Assembly: GCF_022370755.2 (NCBI RefSeq)
Contig: NZ_CP092364.2
Coordinates: 6,386,001-6,450,000, forward strand
Length of the DNA stretch: 64,000 nucleotides
Reading direction: 5' to 3'
Source of the DNA: Mycolicibacterium goodii
GTDB lineage: Bacteria; Actinomycetota; Actinomycetes; Mycobacteriales; Mycobacteriaceae
Part shown: piece after piece, positions 8,889-19,174 of the stretch
How positions within the stretch are numbered: position 1 is the first letter of the stretch
How the letters are laid out: each line of letters starts with the position of its first letter
Translations under genes and position numbers: made by a program
The notes under the pieces: generated by a model
What the model was told of the DNA's origin: nothing
Databases searched by the model: none
What the model saw: the letters and a program-made list of their open reading frames with translations, nothing else

Positions 8889-10400
8889 TCAGCCGTGGTG
8901 CTCGCTGGCGGCCAGCTGGATCATCATCGCCAACCTCTTGCGGGCGTCGGTGAGGTCGAGATTGGTGACCTCGGCCATCTTGCGCAGCCGGTAGCGCACC
9001 GTGTTCTCGTGCACCCCGAGCATTCGCCCCGCGTCGGTGAGATCTCCCTGTGCCTGTAGCCAGGCCTGCAGGGTCGGCGCGTAATGCGTGCCGTGTGCGA
9101 GGTCGTGACGGCGCAGTTCGGCGACCGGCCCGCGCTGTGGGGTGCGGCCGGACTGGGCGGCCACCCGCAGCCGTTGCAGCAGGATGTCATCCCAGGCCTC
9201 GTCGTAGACCGGGACCGCGCCACCGTGGCGTACCTCGTGCAGCGCAAGACATTCGTCGGCCTCGCGGCGGGCCAGGACGAGTTCGGCGGCGACCGCCGGG
9301 CCGCTGACACCTGCGACCACCGACACGGGGTTCGGCAGCGACGCACGCAGCCCCGCCACCCATGTGGTCGCGGTCTCCGGATCGGCACTCGGAAGGACGG
9401 TGTAGACGGTGTTGTCGGCGAGGGCGCTGCGGCCCGGGCGTGACCAGCCGAATCCTGCCGTCGCGCGTTCGAATGCCAGCAGCAGCGCCGAATGTCCCTC
9501 GTCGGCGGTATGGGCCCGCAGCGCGATCACCCGCAACGGGGTCTGCGGCAGCGCGAGCCGGCTGGCGACCGTCGCGGCGTCGGTCGCGCCTTCCAACAGA
9601 CGGATCACCAGGTCGGACTCCACCTGGCGCTCCAGGTCGGCGCTCGCACGCGAGCGCAGCAGGTGCACCGCCACCATCCGCGCGCCGTCGGCCAGCGCAG
9701 CCCGGTTTGCCTCGGGCAGCGGCTTCGCGCACGTCACCCACACCGAGCCGAGGAGCTCGCGGCCCGCGCGGGCCGCCACCACCATCCGCCCGGTCAGGCC
9801 CTGCTCAGGGGCACCTTCGACGAACAGCGGTTCGTCGGATTCGGCCAGATGACGGAACACGCCCCGTTCGGAGAACAGCGCGCGCAGCCGCTCGGGCGCC
9901 TGCCTGCTCAGGATCGTCTCGGCCCGCGCCGGATCGGCGTCGTGCTGCAGCCGCGAGTAGGCCAGCACCGCGGAGCGACGGTCCTCGATGGTCACCGAGC
10001 CCCCGACCGTCTCAGCAAGGCTGTCGGCCAGCGCGAACAGATCGGTGGGACCGCGTCCGGATTCGGTCTCGCGGCCCTCCAGTACCAGGCCGTAGACCAC
10101 CGCGGCGAGTTCGCTCCACGAGACCTCCGGCTCGACCAGCATGACCGCCACGCCGTCCGGCGGAGTGCCCAGCGGTTCGTCGGTCGCGCGAATCAACACC
10201 ACCACGGCGTGCGCGGCCTCGGCCCACTCCAACGCCTCGGCCGGTGAGGATGCACCCACCGCGAGCAGCACATCTCCGACCACCGGTCCCGGTTCGTGCA
10301 TCACGACGCTGCGCAACTCGGTGGATCGAGGCGTGGAGCACAGCTTCAGGTGGATGCCGTATCCACCGAGCACGTTGATCAGCCGGTCCAGTGTGACCAC
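8889..10400 (-). CDS. PucR family transcriptional regulator
   Basis: 503 aa from GTG. The C-terminal HTH_30 domain is clear: LQAWLQAQGDLTDAGRMLGVHENTVRYRLRKMAEVTNLDL (about 445-488). Upstream is a GGDEF-like middle region and an N-terminal PucR ligand domain. PucR proteins are activators of purine, amine or amino-acid catabolism. The D-amino-acid-dehydrogenase-like gene lies 118 bases downstream on the same strand and is the likely target. Twenty-one bases separate it from the protease gene upstream. Confidence 0.9.
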   Translation of the reverse strand: MVTLDRLINVLGGYGIHLKLCSTPRSTELRSVVMHEPGPVVGDVLLAVGASSPAEALEWAEAAHAVVVLIRATDEPLGTPPDGVAVMLVEPEVSWSELAAVVYGLVLEGRETESGRGPTDLFALADSLAETVGGSVTIEDRRSAVLAYSRLQHDADPARAETILSRQAPERLRALFSERGVFRHLAESDEPLFVEGAPEQGLTGRMVVAARAGRELLGSVWVTCAKPLPEANRAALADGARMVAVHLLRSRASADLERQVESDLVIRLLEGATDAATVASRLALPQTPLRVIALRAHTADEGHSALLLAFERATAGFGWSRPGRSALADNTVYTVLPSADPETATTWVAGLRASLPNPVSVVAGVSGPAVAAELVLARREADECLALHEVRHGGAVPVYDEAWDDILLQRLRVAAQSGRTPQRGPVAELRRHDLAHGTHYAPTLQAWLQAQGDLTDAGRMLGVHENTVRYRLRKMAEVTNLDLTDARKRLAMMIQLAASEHHG

Positions 10401-10421
10401 GGGCTGAGCCTATCCAGGCGC

Positions 10422-11444
10422 CTACGGACCGGCGGCGAGCGTGGCCTTCCCGGTGCGGTCGAACCCGCCGCGATCACGCCATGTGAGATCGACCACATCA
10501 CCCGGGTAGTGCTGGTCGAGTACGAGCGTGAGCGTGCGCGCCGAATCCAGCTGGGTGCCGTCGATGGACATCAGGATGTCGCCGGGCACCAGTCCGGCCG
10601 TCTCGGCGGGGCCGCCACGCAGCACGTCCTGGATGATCACGCCGCCACCCTGACGCTGCGCGGTCCGCACCCCCACTCCCAGCAGCGTGGGCGGGCCGAT
10701 GTGGACCTGCGGCGACGGGGTGCGGGACCGGATCTGGTTCGCGACCGCCATCGCGTCGTTGATCGGGATCGCGAAGCCCTTGCCTCCCGGACCCATCCGG
10801 AAGTTCACCGACGCGGCCGTCGTCACGCCGATCACCTGTCCTGCGCCGTTGACGACGGGACCGCCCGAGTCGCCGGCGCGCACCGGCGCGGCGAACTCGA
10901 TGAGGCCGGCCAGTTCGTCCTTGGTGCCGGTCAGCGAGTCCTCGGCGTTGACGGTCTGGCTGAACGCCGTGATGGTGCCCACCTCCCGGGTGAGCGGGGC
11001 ATTGGTGCCGTACGCGTTGCCGAGCGCGACGACGGGTTCACCCTCGACAAGGGTCCCCGAATCACCGATGGCCGCGGTCGGCAATCCACCCGCACCGCGC
11101 AGTTGCAGCACGGCGATGTCGGCGCGGCGGTTGTACCCCACGAGATCGGCCACGAACGACATGCCGTTGACCGTGGCGTTGATCGAGTTCGCACCCTGCA
11201 CGACGTGGTAGTTGGTGAGAACCTCGCCGTTGGGCGACAGGACGAAGCCGGTGCCGACCCCGAACGCCTGCTGGTAGTCCACGACGGTGTCGATGCGGAC
11301 CACGGCCGGTTCCACCGATGCCGCAGCGGCGAGGGGGTCGGCGGGTGCGGCGGCGGCCGGTGCCGCGGGAAGCAGCAGGGTCGCGAGAGCGACGAGGGCC
11401 GCGAGGATCGCCGATCCGAATTGTCGCGAGCGTGGTTTGCCCAT
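10422..11444 (-). CDS. Secreted trypsin-like serine protease with PDZ domain (PepA/HtrA-like)
   Basis: 340 aa. A signal peptide (about 1-33, SAILAALVALATLLLPAAPAAAAP) precedes a trypsin fold with the triad His80 (TNYHVV), Asp109 (RADIAVL) and Ser193 (GDSGGP), then a PDZ domain (about 240-330, VLRGGPAETAGLVPGDILMSIDG). The layout and the motif QLRGAGGLP match the mycobacterial PepA (Mtb32A) family. The open frame runs far upstream, but the ATG at 11444 starts the signal sequence. It acts outside the membrane, probably in cell-envelope protein quality control. Confidence 0.9.
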   Translation of the reverse strand: MGKPRSRQFGSAILAALVALATLLLPAAPAAAAPADPLAAAASVEPAVVRIDTVVDYQQAFGVGTGFVLSPNGEVLTNYHVVQGANSINATVNGMSFVADLVGYNRRADIAVLQLRGAGGLPTAAIGDSGTLVEGEPVVALGNAYGTNAPLTREVGTITAFSQTVNAEDSLTGTKDELAGLIEFAAPVRAGDSGGPVVNGAGQVIGVTTAASVNFRMGPGGKGFAIPINDAMAVANQIRSRTPSPQVHIGPPTLLGVGVRTAQRQGGGVIIQDVLRGGPAETAGLVPGDILMSIDGTQLDSARTLTLVLDQHYPGDVVDLTWRDRGGFDRTGKATLAAGP

Positions 11445-11488
11445 GAACCCATCTTGGCGGGGAGTGACGTCGCTGTCGACGCGCGCCC

Positions 11489-12310
11489 TCACTCCTCGAC
11501 TGCGACGCCGCCGCGGGAGCGCCGCCGGAACCGCGAGCTTCCGCCCTTGTTCTGCGGCCGCTTGTTGCGCAGTTTGCCGTCGGACTCGTTCTCGTCCGCG
11601 GAGTCCGCGCTTTCGTCCTCGACCGCCGTGGACTCGGGCTCGACGGCCGTCGACTCCGGTTCTTCGGCTTTCGGCTCGTCTTCGTCGGTGGTCTCGTCCG
11701 ACGCGCCTTCCGGGACCTCTACGGCATCGACCTCTGCGGCCTCGTCCTGGGCCGTCTCGGTGGCCGTCTCTTCGTCGGCCTCTGCGGTGTCCTCGGTTCC
11801 TTCGCCCTGGTCTGCCGACGTCTTCGTGGACCCGCGGGTCTTGCGCCGCGCGTTGACCTTCGGCTTGAGCGGTTTCGGCGGCGGGGGCGGCAACTCGGCG
11901 ACGAACGCGAGGTAGAAGCCGAAGACGCCCAGCAGGGCCAGCGCGGCCGCGGCGCCGTAGATGCCGAACAGCCACGCACCCGCGCTGTCGAGTGACAACC
12001 AGATCTCCGAGACCGCGGCGCCCGCGATGAGCACGCCCGCGATGACGTGGAACAGGATCGAGCTCGTCCGCAGCCGCAAGGCCAACTCGGGGGTACCGAA
12101 CTCCGGCCGACGGGTGCGCTGCAGTGTGAACACCACCGGCAGGGCGGTGAGCCCGATCAGCACTCCGGTGACGATCCGCAGAACGGTCCCGAGCGTGGGA
12201 GACGTCTCGCCCATGAGTTCGGGCCAGCGGGGGATGACGAAGAAGAAGAACAGGCCGGCGGCAATGAGGGTGGACACCACATGCCAGGTCACCGCGACGG
12301 TGCGGCCCAT
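11489..12310 (-). CDS. lucA: LucA-like transmembrane protein (Rv3723 orthologue by position)
   Basis: 273 aa from ATG 12310, preceded by AAGGAGGAG. About four membrane segments occupy residues 5-155 (VVSTLIAAGLFFFFVIP, VLRIVTGVLIGLTALPVVF, ILFHVIAGVLIAGAAV, LFGIYGAAAALALLGVFGFYLAFVAEL), then PPPPPKPLKP and a highly acidic tail (about 180-250) ending in a basic RRRSRGG patch. In M. tuberculosis the gene beside the Rv3722c/dnaZX pair is lucA, which steadies the Mce1/Mce4 fatty-acid and cholesterol importers. The assignment rests on synteny and topology. The tail contains a short EPESTAV repeat. Confidence 0.7.
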   Translation of the reverse strand: MGRTVAVTWHVVSTLIAAGLFFFFVIPRWPELMGETSPTLGTVLRIVTGVLIGLTALPVVFTLQRTRRPEFGTPELALRLRTSSILFHVIAGVLIAGAAVSEIWLSLDSAGAWLFGIYGAAAALALLGVFGFYLAFVAELPPPPPKPLKPKVNARRKTRGSTKTSADQGEGTEDTAEADEETATETAQDEAAEVDAVEVPEGASDETTDEDEPKAEEPESTAVEPESTAVEDESADSADENESDGKLRNKRPQNKGGSSRFRRRSRGGVAVEE

Positions 12311-12333
12311 ACTCCTCCTTGGTCCAGCTATGG

Positions 12334-12379
12334 CCCGGGGTGCGACCGAGAGCTGTGAAGCTCCTGGTCGCACCCCGGG
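12334..12379 (-). terminator. Long hairpin after tRNA-Ser, just upstream of lucA
   Basis: A perfect 14-bp stem (12334-12347 with 12366-12379) encloses an 18-base loop that itself contains a GAGCT/AGCTC stem. It begins eight bases past the tRNA 3' end and finishes 24 bases before the lucA ATG. It looks like the tRNA terminator, but leaves almost no room for a separate lucA promoter. Confidence 0.7.
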
Positions 12380-12387
12380 ACCTCGTG

Positions 12388-13980
<1,593 letters not shown>

Positions 13981-14006
13981 TCGGGCCCTATCGGTAGCCT
14001 TCTCCC

Positions 14007-15971
14007 GTGGCTCTCTACCGCAAGTACCGCCCGGCAACCTTCGCCGAAGTAGTTGGGCAGGAGCATGTCACCGAGCCGCTGTGCACTGCGCTCACCGCGG
14101 GCCGGATCAACCACGCGTACCTGTTCTCGGGTCCGCGCGGCTGCGGTAAGACGTCGTCGGCGCGCATCCTGGCCCGCTCGCTCAACTGCGAGCAGGGGCC
14201 GACCCCGACCCCGTGCGGGGTGTGCGACTCGTGCGTCGCGCTGGCACCCAACGGGCCAGGCAACGTCGACGTCGTCGAACTCGACGCGGCCTCCCACGGC
14301 GGTGTGGACGACACCCGCGAACTGCGGGACCGCGCGTTCTACGCGCCCGCCCAGTCGCGGTACCGCATCTTTATCGTCGACGAGGCGCACATGGTCACCA
14401 CGGCCGGCTTCAACGCGCTGCTCAAGATCGTCGAGGAGCCACCGGAGCACCTGATCTTCGTGTTCGCGACCACCGAACCGGAGAAGGTGCTGCCGACCAT
14501 CCGCTCGCGCACCCACCACTACCCGTTCCGCCTGCTGGCGCCCCGCACCATGCGGCCGCTGCTCGAGCGCATCTGCGCCGAGGAGAACGTCGAGGTCGAC
14601 GACGCGGTGTACCCCCTGGTCATCCGCGCCGGTGGAGGCTCGCCGCGTGACACGCTCTCGGTGCTCGACCAACTGCTGGCGGGTTCTGAGCAGGGCGCCA
14701 CCGGCAACCACATCACCTACCAGCGCGCACTGGCGCTGCTCGGCGCCACCGACATGGCGTTGATCGACGACGCCGTCGAGGCCCTGGCGGCCAACGACGC
14801 CGCGGCGCTGTTCGGCGCCGTCGAAGCGGTCATCGATGCGGGTCATGACCCGCGCCGCTTCGCCACCGATCTGCTGGAGCGGTTCCGCGATCTGATCGTG
14901 CTGCAGGCCGTGCCAGACGCCGCCAACCGCGGCGTGGTCGACGCACCCACCGACGTGCTCGAGCGCATGCGCGACCAGGCCGAGCGGCTGGGGACGGCGA
15001 CGCTGACCCGCTACGCCGAGGTGGTGCACGCAGGCCTCGGTGAGATGCGGGGCGCCACCGCACCGCGATTGCTGCTCGAGGTGATGTGTGCGCGGCTGCT
15101 GCTTCCGTCGGCCAGCGACACCGAATCGGCTCTGCTGCAGCGCATCGAACGCATCGAGACCCGGCTAGACATGTCCATCCCGGCCGGTGAGGCGTCCACC
15201 GGCGCGCCGCCGGCCGAACCGGCCAAACAGTTCGTGCGGCGCAGCCAGGCCCAAGCCGCTGCTCCGGCGACGCCGGCCCCGGCGTCCGCGCCGCCTGAAC
15301 CCGCAACCCCACCCGCGGAGCCTGCCGCACCACCGGCACCTCGTCCCGAGCCTGCTGTCGCGCGTCCGGCGCCCGAACCTCCGCCGCGCCCGGTGCCACA
15401 GGTGCCACAGCCCGAGCCTGCGGCCCCGCCCGCTGCACCGCCGGCGGCGCCCGCACCGGCCGCGGCGCAGGAACGGCCGGCGCCTGCGGCGGAAACCGGT
15501 TCTGCGCCAGGGCAACCCAACGCCGCCGCGGTGCGCAGCATGTGGTCGACCGTGCGGGAGAAGGTCCGTCAGCGCAGCCGTACCACCGAGGTCATGCTGT
15601 CGGGCGCGATCGTGCGTGCGGTCGAAGGTGACACGCTCGTACTCAGCCATGAATCGGCGCCGCTGGCCAAACGTCTCACGGAGCCACGCAACTCCGAGGT
15701 CATCCGCGAGGCGCTCAAGGACGCCCTCGGCGTCAACTGGAAGGTCCGCTGCATCACTGGCGCGCCCGAGCCGTCGGCCCCGCCCGCGGCCACGGGTGCG
15801 GCACCGCAGGCGCCACCGCCGGATCCGGTCGAGATCGCGCGGGCCGAGGAGGACGACATGCTCGCCGAGGCGGCCGCCGAGCCGTCGGAGTCGATGCCGC
15901 GTCGTGACCCCGAAGAGGTTGCGCTGGAGCTGCTCCAGAACGAGCTCGGGGCGCGCCGCATCGACGGGTGA
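14007..15971 (+). CDS. dnaX: DNA polymerase III subunits gamma and tau
   Basis: 654 aa from GTG. Begins MALYRKYRPATFAEVVGQEHV, then Walker A GPRGCGKT (42-49), zinc cysteines 61, 70, 73 and 76, the Walker B region FIVDEAHMV and the sensor stretch TTEPEKVLPTIRSR. It is the clamp-loader motor that opens the sliding clamp on primed DNA. A Pro/Ala-rich linker (about 395-510) separates the AAA+ part from a tau-like C-terminal domain (about 515-595) that should contact the polymerase. I see no obvious slippery A-run for a programmed frameshift, so gamma may be made by other means or not at all. Confidence 0.97.
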   Translation: MALYRKYRPATFAEVVGQEHVTEPLCTALTAGRINHAYLFSGPRGCGKTSSARILARSLNCEQGPTPTPCGVCDSCVALAPNGPGNVDVVELDAASHGGVDDTRELRDRAFYAPAQSRYRIFIVDEAHMVTTAGFNALLKIVEEPPEHLIFVFATTEPEKVLPTIRSRTHHYPFRLLAPRTMRPLLERICAEENVEVDDAVYPLVIRAGGGSPRDTLSVLDQLLAGSEQGATGNHITYQRALALLGATDMALIDDAVEALAANDAAALFGAVEAVIDAGHDPRRFATDLLERFRDLIVLQAVPDAANRGVVDAPTDVLERMRDQAERLGTATLTRYAEVVHAGLGEMRGATAPRLLLEVMCARLLLPSASDTESALLQRIERIETRLDMSIPAGEASTGAPPAEPAKQFVRRSQAQAAAPATPAPASAPPEPATPPAEPAAPPAPRPEPAVARPAPEPPPRPVPQVPQPEPAAPPAAPPAAPAPAAAQERPAPAAETGSAPGQPNAAAVRSMWSTVREKVRQRSRTTEVMLSGAIVRAVEGDTLVLSHESAPLAKRLTEPRNSEVIREALKDALGVNWKVRCITGAPEPSAPPAATGAAPQAPPPDPVEIARAEEDDMLAEAAAEPSESMPRRDPEEVALELLQNELGARRIDG

Positions 15972-16460
15972 TCAGCGCCCGCGGGCCTGCGCACCGCGCA
16001 GTGTCATCACGGTGCTGGTGAGCATCGCGGCGGGCTTGCCGTCGCCGCGCAGCACCTCACACGTGTAGTGGGTGATGGTGCGACCGCTGTGCACCGGTAC
16101 GGCGGTCGCGACCAGGACGTCCGACCAGACCGGGCGCAGGAACGCCGCGCGGATGTCGATGCTGGTGAACGATTCCCCTGGCTGCATGAGTGTGGAGTGG
16201 GCGGTGCCGATCGCCGCGTCGGCCAACTCGACGAGGAACCCGCCGTGCACGGTGCCCTGCTGATTGCCGTGCCGGGCGGGATCGGTCTGCACGCGAATAC
16301 TCGCGGTGCCGGCGTCGACGGCCACGATCTCGAACCCGAGCAGCTGCGATATCGCCGTCGGATACCGCATGTGGGTGGTCTCGTCGGGACGGAGTTGGCC
16401 CGCGGCCATGCGGCGCAGGAAGTCGAGGACCGGCAGCTCGGCGTGGTCAAGTGTGGTCAC
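15972..16460 (-). CDS. PaaI-type hotdog thioesterase
   Basis: 162 aa from GTG. The core QQGTVHGGFLVELADAAIGTAHSTLM is the hotdog helix with the catalytic Asp of the PaaI/4HBT group, followed by FTSIDIRAAFLRPV. It should hydrolyse an acyl- or aryl-CoA thioester in the cytoplasm. It abuts the dnaX stop on the opposite strand and is divergent from a MocR regulator 75 bases away, which may control it. Substrate unknown. Confidence 0.85.
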   Translation of the reverse strand: MTTLDHAELPVLDFLRRMAAGQLRPDETTHMRYPTAISQLLGFEIVAVDAGTASIRVQTDPARHGNQQGTVHGGFLVELADAAIGTAHSTLMQPGESFTSIDIRAAFLRPVWSDVLVATAVPVHSGRTITHYTCEVLRGDGKPAAMLTSTVMTLRGAQARGR

Positions 16461-16483
16461 GGGTGGACTGTAGGCACCTCATC

Positions 16484-16512
16484 TTGGTGCAATCAAAGAA
16501 TTGTCCTAGATA
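16484..16512 (+). promoter_or_regulatory. SigA-like promoter of the MocR-type regulator gene
   Basis: TTGGTG (16484-16489), a 17-base spacer and TAGATA (16507-16512) give a good consensus match. A start near 16519 leaves a short leader with AGGAGG at 16527-16532 before the GTG at 16536. TGT and ACA half-sites flank the -10 (16502-16504, 16512-16514 region), a possible autoregulatory site. Confidence 0.55.
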
Positions 16513-16535
16513 CAGTTCCGGATCCAGGAGGTGGC

Positions 16536-17864
16536 GTGCGCCCCCAGCGCTACCGTGCGATCGCCGAGGAGATTGCCGACGACATCCGTTCCGGCGCGCT
16601 GCCGGCAGGCACCCGGATGCCGACGCACCGTGAGCTCGCGCGGCGATACGGGGTCGCGCTCGCCACCGCGACCAAGGTCTACGCCGAGCTGACACGGATC
16701 GGCGTGGTCGTCGGGGAACGCGGCCGCGGCACCTATGTCCGAGACCTGAGCGGATTCGGCGGTCTCGACGGCCGCCGCCTGCCGACGTGGACCCGCACCG
16801 CCGATCTGTCGTTCAACCAGCCGCTCGCCGCCGAACAGGGCGAACAACTCAGGCACGTGCTGCGTGAGTTGGCCGCCGACGGTGACCCGGCCGCGCTGCT
16901 GGCGCAGCATCCCGCCGGTGGCCGCAGTGCGGACCGCGCGGCGCTCACCGAGCACCTGCTGGGCAACGGCCTGAACGTGTCGTCTGCCGACGTGCTGGTG
17001 ACGGCGGGCGCCCAGCATGCGCTGGACACCGTCGTCTCGGCGGTCGTGGGACCCGGACAGGTTCTCGTGGCCGACGCCGTCACCTATCCGGGGCTCAAGC
17101 TTGTCGCCGAGACCCGCCGTGTCGAACTGGTCGGCGTCCCGGTCTCATCCGCCGGCACGGATCTCGACGCGCTCGAGACGGTGTGCCGGACACGGCCCGT
17201 CGCGGCGATCTACCTCATGCCGACGCTGCACAATCCGCTGGGCTTCGTGCTCGGCGAATCCGCGCGCATGCGCATCGCGCAGCTCGCCCGGCAGTACGAC
17301 TGCGTACTGATCGAGGACGCGACATATGCGTTCCTGCAACCTGATTCACCGCCCGCCCTGCACACCCTCGCACCCGAGCGCACCTGCCACATCGGCAGCC
17401 TGTCGAAGAACCTCGCCACCGGACTGCGCTACGGCTACCTCGTCGCACCGCCTGCCCACCGGGACGCCCTGGTCCGGGTGTTGCGCGCGTCGAGCTGGGG
17501 CACGTCGGCCGTCGTCGCCGCGATGGCCACCCGCATGCTGGCTGACGGCACGGTCGAGCGACTGCAGAAACGTCGTCGCGACGACGCACGCCGCCGCCAG
17601 GACATCGCGATGTCCGAGCTGAAAGACCTCGGCTACCAGGCGAATCCGGCCGCCTACTGGGGATGGCTCACGCTGCCGCAGGACCTCCGCGCCGACATCG
17701 TCGCGCGCCGCCTCGCCGCCGACGGTGTCCTGGTGTCGACCGCGGACGCGTTCACGGTCAGACCACACGCCGCCAACGCATTGCGCCTCGCGCTGGCCAG
17801 CCCGCCGCTCGACGAACTCGTCGGGGCACTACGCGCCCTCTGGGATGCGGTGCGATTGATCTAG
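16536..17864 (+). CDS. MocR family regulator (GntR HTH fused to aminotransferase domain)
   Basis: 442 aa from the GTG at 16536, selected by AGGAGG and the promoter. The N-terminal winged helix (about 1-70, RAIAEEIADDIRSGALPAGTRMPTHRELARRYGVALATATKVYAEL) is GntR-type. The rest is a fold-type I aminotransferase domain with the PLP lysine in IGSLSKNLATGLRYGY and MPTLHNPLGFVLGE. MocR proteins use PLP or an aminotransferase-like adduct as effector; PdxR, GabR and TauR are examples. The divergent thioesterase is the only nearby candidate target besides itself. Confidence 0.9.
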   Translation: MRPQRYRAIAEEIADDIRSGALPAGTRMPTHRELARRYGVALATATKVYAELTRIGVVVGERGRGTYVRDLSGFGGLDGRRLPTWTRTADLSFNQPLAAEQGEQLRHVLRELAADGDPAALLAQHPAGGRSADRAALTEHLLGNGLNVSSADVLVTAGAQHALDTVVSAVVGPGQVLVADAVTYPGLKLVAETRRVELVGVPVSSAGTDLDALETVCRTRPVAAIYLMPTLHNPLGFVLGESARMRIAQLARQYDCVLIEDATYAFLQPDSPPALHTLAPERTCHIGSLSKNLATGLRYGYLVAPPAHRDALVRVLRASSWGTSAVVAAMATRMLADGTVERLQKRRRDDARRRQDIAMSELKDLGYQANPAAYWGWLTLPQDLRADIVARRLAADGVLVSTADAFTVRPHAANALRLALASPPLDELVGALRALWDAVRLI

Positions 17865-19174
17865 GGGGACCACCAGGGTCGCAACGGCAGCCCGCCGTCC
17901 CTGCCCTTCTGGTCGAGCTTGACCGCCAGAACCTGATGCAGCTGGACCACGTTCGTCTCGAAGCCCAGCCGTGAACCCGCCATGTACAGGCCCCATACCT
18001 TCGCCGTGGGCAGCCCCACCTCCTCGACCGCCTCGTCCCAGTGCTCGACGAGGTTGGCGCACCAGTCCCGCAACGTCATCGCGTAGTGGTGACGCAGGTT
18101 CTCCTCGTGGAGCACCTCGAACCCGACATCCTGCGCCTCGGTGATGATGCGGCCCGATCCGGTGAGCTCGCCGTCGGGGAACACGTACCGATCGATGAAT
18201 CCCCCGGCGGCCGCAGGCGAGCGGTTGTCCGGGCGGGTGATGCAGTGGTTGAGCAGCAGGCCGCCCGTGCGCAGCTTCGATTTGAGGAACGAGAAGTACG
18301 CCGGATAGTTGTGGACGCCGATGTGCTCGGTCAATCCGATCGACGACACCGCGTCGAACCCGGTCTCGATGACGTCGCGGTAGTCGCCGTGACGGACCTC
18401 GGCCAGGTCGGTGAGCCCTTCGTCGGCGATCGCCTTCTGGGCCCAGACGGCCTGTTCACGGCTCAGTGTCACGCCGATGGCCTTGACGCCGTTGCGGGCC
18501 GCGTAGCGCACCATGCCGCCCCAGCCGCAGCCCACGTCGAGCAACCGGTCGCCGGGCTGCAACCGCAGCTTCTCGAACACCAGGCGGTACTTGTTGTCCT
18601 GCGCCTCTTCGAGCGTGGCGTCCACAGTGGGATAGCACGCGCACGTGTAGGTCATCGACGGGCCGAGCACCCACTCGTAGAACCGGTTCGACACGTCGTA
18701 GTGGTGATGGATCGCCTCGGCGTCGCGGGACTTGCTGTGTCGCAGGCCCTCGACGACGCGGCGCCATCGGGGCAGCGCCTCCTGGGGTGGCGGTGCGATC
18801 GGCTTGAGGTGCTCGATGCCGATGGAACGCACGATGTTCGCCAGCACACGGGCCGGTGGACGCTTGAACTCCATCCGGTCCGCAAGCGCTCGCAGCAGGG
18901 GATACGGGTCACCGGGATGCACGCCGTGCGGTTCGAGGTCACCGGACACGTAGGCGCGGGCCAGGCCGAGATCGCCGGGTGCGGTGGCCAGATACGTGGT
19001 TCCGCGTGGCGTCTTGAGGTCCAGACCCATCGTGGCGTCCTCAGGCCCGGCGGAACTGCCGTCGTACGCAGTGAACTTCAGGGGCTCCTTGCCCGCCGCG
19101 AAGATCTCGAGGATTTCGGCCAGGGTGAGCTTGCGGTCCGACGGGGACGTCGGGTGTTCCTTGAATGTCGTCAT
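17861..19174 (-). CDS. Cyclopropane-fatty-acyl-phospholipid synthase family methyltransferase (Rv3720 type)
   Basis: 437 aa. The SAM site LLDVGCGWGGMVRYAARNG is at about 211-229, preceded by AIHHHYDVSNRFYEWVLGPSMTYTCAC, the lipid-binding signature of CFA synthases, and followed by SIGLTEHIG. Members methylate or cyclopropanate the double bond of a phospholipid acyl chain. Its ATG overlaps the FAD oxidoreductase stop by four bases. This methyltransferase/flavoprotein pairing copies the arrangement of the genes for tuberculostearic (10-methylstearic) acid, where the flavoprotein reduces the methylene intermediate, so a methyl-branched lipid product is plausible. Confidence 0.85.
   Translation of the reverse strand: MTTFKEHPTSPSDRKLTLAEILEIFAAGKEPLKFTAYDGSSAGPEDATMGLDLKTPRGTTYLATAPGDLGLARAYVSGDLEPHGVHPGDPYPLLRALADRMEFKRPPARVLANIVRSIGIEHLKPIAPPPQEALPRWRRVVEGLRHSKSRDAEAIHHHYDVSNRFYEWVLGPSMTYTCACYPTVDATLEEAQDNKYRLVFEKLRLQPGDRLLDVGCGWGGMVRYAARNGVKAIGVTLSREQAVWAQKAIADEGLTDLAEVRHGDYRDVIETGFDAVSSIGLTEHIGVHNYPAYFSFLKSKLRTGGLLLNHCITRPDNRSPAAAGGFIDRYVFPDGELTGSGRIITEAQDVGFEVLHEENLRHHYAMTLRDWCANLVEHWDEAVEEVGLPTAKVWGLYMAGSRLGFETNVVQLHQVLAVKLDQKGRDGGLPLRPWWSP

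Noticed and set aside
15235..15500. Apparent short repeats in dnaX
   Set aside because: They encode the Pro/Ala linker of the tau protein and are a composition effect, not a repeat array or CRISPR.
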